A stretch of 64,000 nucleotides of DNA from Heliopora coerulea (lineage: Eukaryota > Cnidaria > Anthozoa > Scleralcyonacea > Helioporidae): contig JASJOG010000044.1 of assembly GCA_030142905.1 (NCBI GenBank), forward strand, positions 1,136,001 through 1,200,000, in the 5' to 3' direction. The position numbers and the translations under genes were made by a program. Position 1 is the stretch's first letter, and the number at the start of each line of letters is the position of its first letter. This document shows positions 12,000 to 22,429 of the stretch, piece by piece. The notes beneath the pieces were generated by a model. That model was given only the letters and a program-made list of their open reading frames with translations. It did no database searches and was not told where the DNA came from.

Positions 12000-12721
12000 T
12001 GGGAACAGTGTGCTCGTTTTATCCAATTTAAATGTACATCCTCACGGATATCGAGCGTTAAGTTGTCGCGAAAATCTCTCGTGCACTTAAGTGCTGTATT
12101 GAATATCAAAAGTTGTTACATCTCACCTTTATTTCATTGTCTTGTACATGTTCCAAAAATTTGTTCACGTCACATTTTCCACAAGATTTTTGTCTCAAAT
12201 ACTTCATTTCACCATCTTTCACTCCCTGTGTTTTCTGTAGCCATATATGTTATGAATTTCTTCTATGTCACATTTTTCACAGGCCTGATGTTTCAAGTAC
12301 TTTATTTCACCATCTTTCACATCTTGTGTTTTCTGTAGCCATATATGTTAATGTAATGATATGCCTCCCTTGTTCCTAAAATGAAATGAGTAAATGCACT
12401 CAAGATTAACTTACATGTAATAGCTTTACACTCTTTCACAACAAATGGCTGTCTCCAAGTTCTGCACAAATTATTAATTTGGTCAATGATCTGAAAACCA
12501 GAATTCAACCTTGTTCCTAAATGCTGAACTACAAGGCAAACTCATACAAAAATCCTCTGTACTTCTTCTGCCAATCAATTTATAGCATTTAACTTACTTA
12601 GGAATAGGTACCATTGGGTGCTGTATTTCATGTTTGCAAGTTTATTTCGACTCTTCAGTGTTTTCCTGACATAGTATTCAAGATATGGCAGGAAGCCCAC
12701 TTAAGATTGCTACACATATTA

Positions 12722-13306
12722 GCAGTGGCGTTGCTGGGGTAAATTTATTGGGGGCAGCCATGTAGGTCAAAATCACGCATGGGGAAAAGTTCTGTCAGTT
12801 CTATTGAACCTTTCCTTTCCATTGACAGTTGATTCTGAAAAAATATGCAGTCCTATTGACATTGTACCGTACTAGTTACTAAAGATAAAAAGAAAACTGT
12901 CCAAAACTCCCGATTCAGGTTAAGTTTTTCGCAATAGGTTGCGTTTTCTATCGCGTAGGGGACTGGGATGACCTGCAAATTGACCTACATGTCAGCCTCC
13001 ATGATAGCTTCAAAATACAGTTTGCAGGTATCGTTCCAGTCCTTTTAGAGTTCAACGGGTTTGCCACAATGGTATCTGGCATACCCAGATGGTCAGCAAA
13101 CTTGGTGTTCACAACTAAGTAACATCACTTGGGATCACTGGGTAAATGGCGAGGAGTGTTTATTCAATATCGCACCAAGAAAACCTTGGTAGTAGAAACG
13201 AATGTTGCCGAGATCCAGAACACGAGGCAATAATTCCATTCTTCAACGAGATCAATATACTGGTGTGAAATGGGGGGCCAGTCCCCTCCCTTCGCAACGC
13301 CTATGC
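12722..13306. mobile_element. probable non-autonomous DNA transposon with short TIRs
   Basis: The left end GCAGTGGCGTTGC and the right end GCAACGCCTATGC are inverted copies with two mismatches, and G/C-rich runs lie just inside both. No coding region of note and no clear target-site duplication are seen. Identity is inferred from the ends only. Confidence 0.5.
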
Positions 13307-13380
13307 AAATTAGTTAATACCTGGAATGAACAAGGGCATACGTGGTGCTAATATTAGTCAGGTACGCTAAGGAAATTTTC

Positions 13381-13536
13381 GTGACAAGGGTGATAAAAGC
13401 ATGAAATTTGGCTCACAGATTCCTTAAGGCATACCTATTGATATTGGAAGGGATGCCCAAAAACATCTGCTCAGGTTCCCCCTTTAAGGGGGGATTTTAT
13501 TTTGACCGGAAATCACGAATTGGGTTATCTGTGGTG
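13381..13536 (+). repeat. left terminal inverted repeat
   Basis: Matches the reverse complement of 16145-16301, including the runs GCTCACAGATTCCTTAAGGC and CACGAATTGGG. Flanking bases on the two sides do not repeat. Confidence 0.85.
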
Positions 13537-14243
13537 TGAAAAGTTTAACCGAGCAATTTCCTTACAAAAATTAAGCTAAGGCGTATTCTTGTGATAATTT
13601 AAGCAAATTTAGTTATTTCCTGTCTTTTCCAGTGCTTTAATCGGAAAATTTCATTCAAAGTAATAAAATATAAAAATTAGACAAGAAATCTAGTGCCCAG
13701 ACTCCACTCGGCTTTAATTCAAACAAGATGGCGGCCTCCGTGTCAGAGCTGTTGTGTCTGTAAGTATCTTGCTATAATTTCCTGTTTCTTCCTCAAAAAG
13801 TAAAACTATAGTGATCAAATTTCTAACATTCGAGCATTCTACATTCTTTACTCATCAGGTCGATTTAAATACGAAATTATCAGGAAGTTGCGTCGGACTT
13901 TCAACGAATGTTCTATTGTCGCTATAAGTATAGAAAACCAGAACATTTTACAATTTGATCAGTCTTTTTTTTCCGTGAAAATATGTGGCTTGATCTGATA
14001 ATATTCAAATATTATTTCTGTTTTTCTTATTGCAGTTGTTTTATGATGATCTTTCTTGACGAAGAGAGCGGAGTCCTGATCTCCTTTTGCTTGGTAAGCA
14101 CAAAAAATAATACATGAGCTTATGTGGTGTCAAGGAGATTTAAAATCGCTTTCAACAAATCTATTGGATATGACACAGATATATTAATGTTTTTTTACAA
14201 AACTAGAAGATTTCCTGCTTCATTTATTTTAGGAGGACTACAA

Positions 14244-15227
14244 ATGTCAATTGATTGGAGAAAATGCCTTATTTGCCAAGAAGTCAAGGAAGAAACATTG
14301 AAGTGCCCTGTTAATGCCCTAGGACCGCCCGAAGTTTGTCAAGAAACATACAAGGCGTTCCTTGGAAACGTTAAAGGTTTCGAGGATGCAAATTCATTAC
14401 CTGTTGATCTGAAATATACTGGAAATGAAATTGATGTAGCATGTCTGGCCTCAAATAAAGCCTCCTGGCACAAGTCTTGCCACCTCGAATTCAGCTCCTC
14501 GAAGCTGAAAAAAGGCCAAGAGCGTATTCGCTAGCGGAGCATGGGAAGCAGAGACTGGGATAACGAGGAGAGGTCTAATTCTGTTCCATCTAGAAAGCGA
14601 CGTTCTGTTCCTGTTAAAAATGTAGTTTTTGTGATGGTTTGGAGGAACCCTCAAATAAACTTCACTCGTTTTCTACGCTTGAGACTGGCCAGATGGCGTT
14701 TGAACTTCATTTGTTAGGCCGTATTTCTGAAGGAGATCTCATTGCTCTTGAGGCGAAATGTCATCTGAAGTGCCTCATCTCTTTACGGAACCGCTATAGG
14801 TCGCTCTGCACGCAGCAAGAACAAGATTCGAGTGAAGCTGAAGATCAGAAAATAGACGAATCGAGAACGTTTGTAGAGCTGGTTGAATACGTTGATGGAT
14901 GTGTAGAAAATGGAAATCATCTGCTTAAACGTGCTGACCTGCATTGCTTATTATTTTAGTAGACTAGGAAACCTTGGTATAAACAAGGAAGTAAACAAAA
15001 CAAGGCTGAAGAGTGCATTACTGGACCATTTCAAAGATGCGGTTCAAGAGCAAACTGATGGAAAGAACGTTTTTATTTTCCAAGATGGGATGAGCACCCT
15101 GATGAAGGAAGCATTGAAAAAACGCGATTTTTCGGAAGATGCAGAAATCCTTGCTAAGGCAGCAACGATTGTGAGGAGAAACAATTTTAAGAAATTACCA
15201 TTGCTTTATGCATTTTCGGAAAGCTAG
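14244..15227 (+). pseudogene. transposon-encoded zinc-binding-type protein, N-terminal part, frameshifted
   Basis: The ATG at 14244 follows an acceptor-like TTTATTTTAG. The first frame runs to a stop at 14532-14534 and holds CLICQ and SWHKSCHLEF, a C-x2-C ... H-x3-C pattern. After a frame change, a second similar module (VVFCDG ... EAKCHLKCLISLRNRYRS) lies in the frame ending at 14959. A further frame change near 14950 leads to 14910-15227 (NKEVNKTRLKSALLDHF, EQTDGKNVFIF, ILAKAATIVRR). From memory, this order of modules matches an uncharacterised protein family present in many copies in cnidarian genomes. At least two frameshifts and the absence of the central region make it non-functional. 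Confidence 0.7.
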
Positions 15228-15511
15228 AGATGTAACTAGTGATCTCTAGTTACACCAAAAAGAGTATCCTCTTATGAGCCAGGCGTTGCCAGAGGTGATT
15301 GTTTCTTTTCAGAAACTAGTGAAAACAGTCACACTGAAGTTTGCATTGCGTTGTAAATAGTCGTGTTATAGGATTTTTGTCTGACTTATTACTCAAACTG
15401 CTGGTGGGTCCCATCTTAATTCTATTAACCGAACGAGTATTGAAGATTTCTAGTTTTACCCAAAGGGACACAAAATTACAATAAATCTCTGATCAAATAA
15501 TTTATCACCAT

Positions 15512-15847
15512 TTGGTACCGCAGAAAAATATAACCTATAATTATTTTAATTTTCCGGATGCACTCGTGCAGCACGTCAAAAGGGCAATATACCAGGCTGG
15601 TATTTGGAGTTCCTCTACACTGGCCATTCCGGAAATCCCATCCCCCACAGAATTCTATTGGGTTAAAGTGAATGGTTCGTGGAAACCGATGTGGATGTCC
15701 ATTCCCCAGGTGTCGAACGTGTGCAAAGAGCTGATTAAATGCGCCTGCACTCCTCCTTGCACTCGCTGCAAATGCGCGAAAGACAACCTAGAATGCACTC
15801 CATTGTGTAAATGCCGCTGTGATAATGCAACCAATGCGGCTTTGTAG
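15512..15847 (+). pseudogene. CxC-like C-terminal part of the same transposon protein
   Basis: The frame from about 15527 gives VQHVKRAIYQAGIW and then a cysteine cluster, KCACTPPCTRCKCAKDN followed by LECTPLCKCRCDN. This is a tesmin/TSO1-like CxC arrangement with ten cysteines in about 30 residues. It is the expected C-terminus of the protein whose N-terminus starts at 14244. Between 15228 and 15512 no related frame is found, so the middle of the gene has been deleted. The stop is at 15845-15847. Confidence 0.65.
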
Positions 15848-16144
15848 AAAGGAGGGAGGTATTCAGCGGTTTGTGGCCTCAGGAAGAGTGTACATAAGCA
15901 TAAGAAGTACATATCGTTTCATGAAAGAACGCTTCGCTGCGCTTTGCCGTAAAGATCTATTTGAGAATGTGCCTGTGATTTGGCCGAGCAGGGACTGGGA
16001 ACTACAACTACAAAAGTCGCCTTCTATGGGTTGTTTTGTCACAGGATAACATAGTGTATGTACTTATGTCAAGAAAAAGATAACCATGACGATTCTTTAT
16101 CATTCTTTTGTATATCCACACTTAAACGATGGTGTGAAAAAACT

Positions 16145-16301
16145 CGCCACAGATAGCCCAATTCGTGATTTTCGATCAAAATAAAATACCCCCTTAAAGG
16201 GGGAACCTGAGCAGATTTTTTTGGGGCACCCCTTCCAATATCATTAGGTATGCCTTAAGGAATCTGTGAGCCAAATTTCATGCTTTTATCACTCTTGTCA
16301 C
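16145..16301 (-). repeat. right terminal inverted repeat
   Basis: Inverted partner of 13381-13536; it ends in CTTGTCAC. A homopolymer difference (TTTTTTT against shorter runs) and a few substitutions show age. Confidence 0.85.
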
Positions 16302-17130
16302 AATTGACTGAATTGTAATCTATCACAACATGACAAAAAAATCCCTTGTCAAAGAAGAGCAAACCATGAATTGCCATCGTCCATTTTTAAATATGTCTGT
16401 GAATGTCATGAAAAAGAGGTATTTTTACGTACCATATGCCAAACTTTCCATTTGATCTCATCTATGATTTTCCATGGTTTCCAGCCATATATCCAGCTAA
16501 AACCCATCTCCTTACATTCTGGATGGACTTGCTATAAACTGCTTTCTTTACTGTATATCTGTTGGTTAGGTAATCAAGAATTTCAATGCTAATTTAATGT
16601 CATGGGACCCCATGCTTCAATACACCATACTTGGTTGTTGATGGAGTCAGTGTTTGTGGCATATCTGGGAATCTCATTCTTTTGATACTTTTCCTTCAAA
16701 ATCCAGTTAATCAGTGTGTCTTGCCCCACACTGTATCCATTGCCAAATTTCAAGGATATCTTATGGACATTTCATGGTATCAGTAAGCATTAATTCTCAA
16801 GGAGCTAGATAGCACAAGAACAAAATAATGCACATTTAATAATCATCAAATGTTAATTTGAATATGTATTTAGAAAATTCATAAAATTTTTAATACTTTA
16901 TTTTAATGTAAGAATTTTTTCTTTCATGCAACACTTCATACCATACGACTAAGGTAAGTCTATTGTGCTTGGCAAACCTCAATATTTATACCCTATCATC
17001 GTCATTTTTAGCTAATCAAAGTATCAAAAATTTGTGTATAACAACATCTTTCTCTGTACTCAATTCCAATCACTTAGCAAAAACTTCACAACTACAACTT
17101 CTGAATCAATAACCAATGTTACCAAACAAT
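16302..17130. other. AT-rich interval without gene
   Basis: Only short frames without recognisable motifs on either strand. It separates the TIR transposon from the target-site duplication of the Penelope element. Confidence 0.4.
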
Positions 17131-17172
17131 ATCTATTACTGGGTATTGATTTTCCGGGCGGAAAACGTAGAC

Positions 17173-17643
17173 GTAATATAAAAATGAGAGACCAGCTCAT
17201 GATTTTTATGTGGAGAGGCATAATGACAGAAATAGAACACAAAGTATTTAAAACAACTTTACTAACGTTTCGTTGCGGACGTCCAACAACTTCAGAGTGA
17301 CTAATTACAAATGTGACTAAAACTAATATATCTATTTACACGTGATGATAAGTTACATGAGAGCTAAACAATAGGATTAAAGTGACAAGATGTAGGGTGA
17401 CAAGATGTAGGGTGACAGGAAATGGAGATGAAATGAAATGAAGTGAAAAGAGGACCGCGTAGAACTAAAATAAAGAAAGGGGTATGGATGAGATGTTTTC
17501 GTTGAGAGCAGGGTCTAAATTTCGATATAAGTAAGCTCTCTCGAAGGAGGAGCTCAAAGTTGGAGTTTGGAGGGCAGGAAGAGATGATAGTGAAATCATC
17601 AGGAGAGATGTGGTGACAAGATTGATGTGCGTGGGCAAGAACG
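17173..17643 (-). repeat. left inverted pseudo-LTR of the Penelope element
   Basis: Inverted copy of 19582-20034. On the minus strand it encodes the same endonuclease tail (SCHHISPDDFTIISSC, LLLRESLLISKFRP). Its hammerhead-like block at 17260-17295 (minus) has CTGAAGT in place of CUGANGA, so its catalytic core is broken, whereas the right copy fits the consensus. Confidence 0.85.
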
Positions 17644-17670
17644 TCTCCGACAAAGAGAACACCAAGATAA

Positions 17671-19098
17671 TTGAGAAACATCAAAAAGTCCAAGAAAAAA
17701 AAGTTACTCCGCCTTTGCTGCTCATCTACCTCCACTGGATCTTTTAATCCTGATGACGTTATTTTTAATTATTCAAACCGCGTGCTTACACCTGAAGAGA
17801 AGAATATCTTAGCCAAAGGACTCAACTTCTCACTCCCACAAAATAAACTCGACTATTGTGACTTTCTTTTGCCCTTCGAGTATCTACACCGACAGCTCAA
17901 ACGTGAAACTATTTGCAAGGACTCCGGTTTTGACGATGATTTTTTTAAGACAAAACTTAAAGACATTGCTCTGTCAGGCTACCGAAATCATTCACCACCC
18001 AATTTCTTGTTAACAAGGGAAGATTATCAGCTTCTCAAGAATCTAAAAGATGACCACAACATTATCATCATGAAATCTGACAAGAGAAACGGGATCATCG
18101 TGGTCAACAAGGACGACTATCTCTCCAAGATGCATGAAATTTTGTCCGATACAACCAAATTCAAACCGCTGTCGTCCGACCTATTCAAACATACCATCAA
18201 CCAGGAGAACCAACTTCGAAGCTTTCTCCGCAACCTCAAGAAGGATAATGTTATATCCAAAGAAACTTATGAACATTTAGCTCCCTCTGGCTCTCAACCA
18301 GGTATCATGTACAGTTTACCTAAAGTGCACAAGATTAATTTGCCTTTCAGACCTATCCTTTCCGCCATCCGCACTCACACATACAACCTATCTAAATTTC
18401 TTGTTTCTTCCCTTACTCCCCTTCTTTCGAGTCCTTTCATGATAAACGATACTTTTTCCTTTCTTGAAGAATTACGTAGTTTTAATTTTGATACAGATAA
18501 AGTTTTCATGGCTAGCTTCGATGTTAATTCGCTTTTCACTAACGTTCCGCTTGACGAAACAATAGACATCATAGTTAACAAGGCTTTTAACAATTCGGCA
18601 CTTTACAATGGTTTCTCTGAATCGCAATTTCGTAAACTCTTATGCCTTTCAGTTAAAAATTGTTTTTTCTTATATAATAACCGTCTTTACGAACAGATTG
18701 ATGGTCTGGCCATGGGCTCTCCACTAGGTCCATATTTTGCTAATACTTTCCTATCCTTTCATGAGCGTAATTGGATAGCCAACTGTCCACCAGAGTTCAA
18801 ACCGCTTTTCTTCCGCCGTTATGTAGATGATTGTTTCGCTATTTTTAGTTCTCCTGACCACGTTCGACCTGTTCATGAATACCTAAACTCACAACATCCC
18901 AACATTTCCTTCACTTCCGAGTTTGAGAATAATTCAACTCTCCCTTTTCTGGACATTCTGATCGATCGCTCGAACGGGTTTTCAACTTCTGTTTACCGAA
19001 AGCCCAGTTTCACCGGTTTATTCACGCATTTTGACAGTTTTATTCCCATTTCCTACAAACGTGGTCTGGTTTATACTCTAGTTAATCGTTATTTTTAA
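17671..19098 (+). CDS. Penelope-like reverse transcriptase
   Basis: An open frame of 475 codons that begins at a TTG directly after a stop, with no upstream ATG in frame. The real start is therefore unknown or lost. Reverse transcriptase motifs in order: LPFRPIL (about residue 224), the catalytic-aspartate block ASFDVNSLFTNVP (281-293), AMGSPLGPYFANTF (347-360), FRRYVDDCFAIF with the YVDD box at 384-387, TLPFLDILID (423-432) and SVYRKPSFTG (440-449). These, and the telomerase-like order, are diagnostic of Penelope RTs. The frame stops at a TAA after VNRYF within a T/A homopolymer. One base fewer would continue into the connector to the endonuclease, so this is a frameshift rather than a natural end. 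Confidence 0.9.
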   Translation: MRNIKKSKKKKLLRLCCSSTSTGSFNPDDVIFNYSNRVLTPEEKNILAKGLNFSLPQNKLDYCDFLLPFEYLHRQLKRETICKDSGFDDDFFKTKLKDIALSGYRNHSPPNFLLTREDYQLLKNLKDDHNIIIMKSDKRNGIIVVNKDDYLSKMHEILSDTTKFKPLSSDLFKHTINQENQLRSFLRNLKKDNVISKETYEHLAPSGSQPGIMYSLPKVHKINLPFRPILSAIRTHTYNLSKFLVSSLTPLLSSPFMINDTFSFLEELRSFNFDTDKVFMASFDVNSLFTNVPLDETIDIIVNKAFNNSALYNGFSESQFRKLLCLSVKNCFFLYNNRLYEQIDGLAMGSPLGPYFANTFLSFHERNWIANCPPEFKPLFFRRYVDDCFAIFSSPDHVRPVHEYLNSQHPNISFTSEFENNSTLPFLDILIDRSNGFSTSVYRKPSFTGLFTHFDSFIPISYKRGLVYTLVNRYF

Positions 19099-19759
19099 AA
19101 TCTGTTCCTCCTACCAACTCTTTCATTCCGAGTTACTTAACCTCAAAAAACTTTTACTCAACAATGGATATCCTGACACTTTCCTTGACAGCTGCATCAG
19201 AGTCTTTTTCGATAAACTGTTCAGTCCGCCCACACGAAACTCAAACACACCTGACAAAACTGTTCTCAACTTTTCTCTCCCTTTCACAGGCTCACACTCT
19301 TTTCAAATCCGAACTCAAATTGCTAAACTATGTTCCTCTGGTTTTCCACACGTTACCGTGCGTTTCATCTTCAAGTCAGGCAGACGACTGTCAGGTTTCT
19401 TTTCTTTCGAAGACCGAATTCCCAAGCTGATGAGGTCGCGTATTATTTATAAATACTCGTGTCAATGATGCAGAGCGTTGTATTTCGGCCAAACTCGCCG
19501 GCATTTTCATACGCGAATCTCAGAGCATATGGGGGTTTCGCCTCTGACGGGAAGGAAGCATGCAACGAATTCCCTTTCAAGCGTTCTTGCCCACCCACAT
19601 CAATCTTGTCACCACATCTCTCCTGATGATTTCACTATCATATCTTCCTGCCGTTCAAACTCCAACTTTGAGCTCCTCCTACGAGAGAGCTTACTTATAT
19701 CGAAATTTAGACCCTCTCTCAAAGAAAACATCTCATCCATACCCCTTTCTTTATTTTAG
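19099..19759 (+). pseudogene. Penelope connector and GIY-YIG endonuclease remnant
   Basis: After the frameshift the expected continuation is visible (SYQLFHSELLNLKKLL, RTQIAKLCSSGFPHV, RIPKLMRSRIIYKYSC). A TGA stop lies just before the endonuclease core CRALYFGQTRRHFHTRISEH (near 19470-19530), and a tail (ISPDDFTIISSC, ELLLRESLLISKFRP) lies in the right pseudo-LTR, ending at 19759. GIY-YIG nucleases nick target DNA for retroelement priming. The tyrosine-glycine pair and the arginine/histidine positions are kept, but the frameshift and stop prevent a fused product. Confidence 0.8.
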
Positions 19760-20034
19760 TTCTACGCGGTCCTCTTTTCACTTCATTTCATTTCATCTCC
19801 ATTTCCTGTCACCCTACATCTTGTCACTTTAATCCTATTTTTAGCTCCATGTAACTTATCATCACGTGTAAATAGATATATAGGTTTTAGTCACATTTGT
19901 AATTAGTCACTCTGAAGATGTTGCACGTCCGCAACGAAACGTTAGTAAAGTTGTTTTAAATACTTTGTGTTCTATTTCTGTCATTATGCCTCTCCGCATA
20001 AAAATCATGAGCTGGGCTCTCTTTTTTATATTAC
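19582..20034 (+). repeat. right inverted pseudo-LTR of the Penelope element
   Basis: Inverted partner of 17173-17643. It contains the endonuclease C-terminus and a hammerhead-like motif at 19912-19947, and ends at the target-site duplication. Confidence 0.85.
19912..19947 (+). ncRNA. hammerhead-ribozyme-like motif in the Penelope pseudo-LTR
   Basis: CUGAAGA (19912-19918) fits the CUGANGA core. A stem II of GTTGC (19920-19924) and GCAAC (19931-19935) follows, then GAAAC (19936-19940), GTTA, and GTA (19945-19947). AC and GT can form a two-base-pair stem III around GTTA, with cleavage expected after A19947. Penelope-like elements are known to carry hammerheads with very short stem III. Caveats: one extra U sits between the core and stem II, and stem I is weak in this copy. 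Confidence 0.6.
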
Positions 20035-20047
20035 ATCTATTACTGGG

Positions 20048-22400
20048 GTCCCACCCTCAAACCAACATCAAATTCAAGGGCATTTTCAAGGGCTTTCAAA
20101 GACCAAGTAAATTCAAACCTAAAGCTGGTACATAATTTGCTTTTCAAGACAACAAATAATGTGAACTATTTATTTCAGTAAATAATAAATTAATGTCTAT
20201 AAATTAAAATGTCTAAATACAGCACGAAAGTCTTAACACACACAAATAGTTTCATTATTTGAAGTTGGTAGATTACACAAGGTTCAGTTGTTGATTGTGC
20301 CACAAGCATAAAATTCAAGCATTTTTGAAGACCTTTATTGACATTCACAAACTTTCCAGGGCCTCGTTTGTTTGCATTTTGTTTTTGTTTTTTTTTTTTG
20401 TTTTTTTTTTTTTTTCCGAAATCCCAGTACTTTCAATGACTTTCAAGGATCAGATAAACCCTGGAAAACCCTGGTAATCACAGCTGCAGAATATTCATAA
20501 TTCCAACTGCAACTAGTACTATCACCAAACCAACAAACCCACAACTCCATTGCTACAATAAATAATCCTATCACAACAAGTTCTACTAATGTTGTACAGA
20601 GATTATTAATGGACATTAACCTGGTTTACATTATGGAATTAGGTGGAAAGTCCACCATTTGCATTTAGTTTTGCACTATACTTGTGACTGAAAACCTCAC
20701 CTGTGAAATCCCTGCTGATGGAGCTCCAACTGGATTGATGGAATCACTTGGCTACACGGTTGTACGTGGCTACACTTGGCTACATGGTTGCACGAGGCCG
20801 GGTGCGGAAACATGTGTGAATGGAATTGTGGTCTGGAGACTGGAAACCCCGCCCCTTCGAACCTCATGTGGCGGCATCCGATCCCGCAGCACCCATCATA
20901 GATGGTGCACCATCACCTTGCCAGCCGAGGTCTCCAGAGCGTTAGGTCCCGGTCGATGTATGTGAACTGGAAAGTCAAAGGGGATTTTAGGAAACGTTTG
21001 TGGAGGTGGTTCAGTTTGTCTGTGGCCGGTAATAGAGAGCTACTCATTCGGAACCTTTTAGGTGGACGTCTACGCATCGTGAGACGCTCGCGAACGCCAT
21101 CCGGTAAGGTCTTTTGGCAAAAGCTCTTGTGTGCGCTACTCTGTGTCAGACACCGGTATGTGCTTGTATTGTATTTTGAGAGTGGGATAGGGGCGCCTCA
21201 AGTGCAGGTTTATGTGGGATATTATTCTCATGACTGATGACTTGAATGACATGAATAGCATAGTCTGGTATAGTTCAGCAAATCTGATTTCCAAATCATC
21301 TGGTGGAATATTGCCATGGTTTCATCACACAGCTATTGCTCTACAAAAATATCAAAGCAACTTGTTTATTTCCTCACTAAAGCCGTATTCTGAAAAATGA
21401 AAGCTATGTTGCATCACAAGCCTAAAGTCCATTTAATCATTACGATTGCTGCAGTTGCTTAAAATCAGTTCAACCATCATAGCAATTATGTGGAAAGCAC
21501 TCTTGTCGTGATCGTAGCAATTGCTGCAATTGCTGAGGTAGAAAATGTTCTATCTCAACCATCATGGCGATTGTGTGGAAATGGTGTTGCAGCTATGGCA
21601 GCGATCTCAGTGATTGGTAGTCAACCTTATGACTACTTCAGCAAATGAAAAATTGTTTTCTATCATAAGACAAAGCTATGGAACAAGAGTGTTAAAAACC
21701 CTCCCAGTTCTCCTCTCTTCTCTGACCCAAAAACGATGTTTCCTTGGCATGGCTAGCCTTATTCTAATAACAGCAAGTAGAGCAACAAACTTGTGATAAC
21801 AAAAGTAAAATCTCTCATATTGAACTTGGCTTTTTCTTCCTTAAGTTGTTAAGTGTCAAAATCTGTTGGTCAAGAGTCAAGATGCCTCACCTGGATTTAC
21901 ATATAGCCCACAGTCATTGCCACTGACTATTTTGGTTCGGTGGCAATTCTAGGGATTTCATGGCAACGAGAACCTGATTATCAAGCAGTGAGATCACTGA
22001 GTTTACTTTTCAGCCATTGCGACAATCATAACAATGTTAGTGATTATATGGAAACTAGGCTTAAGCCATTGAAAACTGTCGATTATTCCAGTCATATTTC
22101 CATTTGATGAATGACGATGAATGATGATGAATGATGTGTGATGAAAAAGTCATGTGACAAATGATTGGAAAAAGTCATAACTGCCCAGCCCTTGGTATTT
22201 ACCATTTCATTGGCTCTGGTTTATTCTATTGTTACTTACTTACTTACTTACTCATGCATTTGAGCTTGAGAGACAACAAGGCATTTACTGGCACATGCAG
22301 AGTAGATATAAAAATGGAAAATGGTACTTACTTTCTGGCTATCTTTGACTAGATTTCTTCTTGACAGGATTTAAGTACACCATCAGCACTTTTACTTTTC
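20048..22400. other. no gene recognised; decayed repeats
   Basis: Contains poly-T tracts near 20390-20415, a GC-richer stretch 20690-21230 with open frames that I cannot assign, short degenerate repeats with ATGTGGAAA/ATATGGAAAC ends at 21460-22070, a GATGAAT-type minisatellite at 22105-22140 and a TTAC microsatellite at 22228-22252. Confidence 0.4.
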
Positions 22401-22429
22401 TTACTGTAATTTTCAGTGACTTGGCACCT

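Larger units (their letters stand above)
9270..12400 (-). repeat. four-copy segmental array with an exon-like module
   Basis: Four related segments start near 9284, 10075, 11146 and 12127, with spacings of 791, 1071 and 981 bp. Read on the minus strand, each has a splice-acceptor-like tract (TTTCTGTTTAG or similar) before GAACAAGG, an internal part made of ~97-bp units, and a donor-like AAAG/GTGAGA. Module lengths are 151, 348, 247 and 249 bp, which are about one, three, two and two internal units. The units contain short frames with the pattern KYLRQK-CGKCD-FLEH, but each copy needs a frame change, so none reads as an intact gene. The intermodule DNA carries a second conserved block and a tRNA-like segment. 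Not recognised as any named family. Confidence 0.7.
13381..16301 (+). mobile_element. DNA transposon with ~156-bp TIRs carrying a decayed CxC-type gene
   Basis: The segments 13381-13536 and 16145-16301 are inverted copies of each other over about 156 bp with a small number of mismatches, and start with GTGACAAG. Between them lie non-coding exon-like pieces (donor at 13758, acceptor near 14036, donor near 14092, acceptor near 14232) and a broken gene for a cysteine-rich protein. The region corresponding to the large central part of the protein is missing, so this is a deletion derivative. No target-site duplication was found at the ends. The superfamily is not recognised. A CxC domain is known from KDZ/Zisupton-type transposases, but the N-terminal modules here differ. 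Confidence 0.75.
17131..20047 (+). mobile_element. Penelope-like retroelement with inverted pseudo-LTRs, tail and TSD
   Basis: The 13-bp target-site duplication ATCTATTACTGGG flanks the insertion (17131-17143 and 20035-20047). Inside lie a 29-bp left extension (17144-17172), a left inverted repeat (17173-17643) and a right inverted repeat (19582-20034). Between the repeats are a reverse transcriptase frame and a GIY-YIG endonuclease remnant. Inverted pseudo-LTRs plus a short one-sided extension are typical of Penelope-like elements, as is the coupling of RT to GIY-YIG. The left repeat contains an antisense copy of the endonuclease C-terminus, as expected if pseudo-LTRs duplicate the 3' end. 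One frameshift and one stop downstream of the RT inactivate the copy. Confidence 0.92.

Noticed and set aside
20684..21237. Two overlapping open frames
   Set aside because: No recognisable domain, first frame lacks an ATG, and the region has internal short repeats. Left unassigned.
22228..22252. TTAC repeat as left target duplication of the LINE
   Set aside because: It lies about 700 bp away from the truncated 5' end, and the tail belongs to the element's own 3' end.
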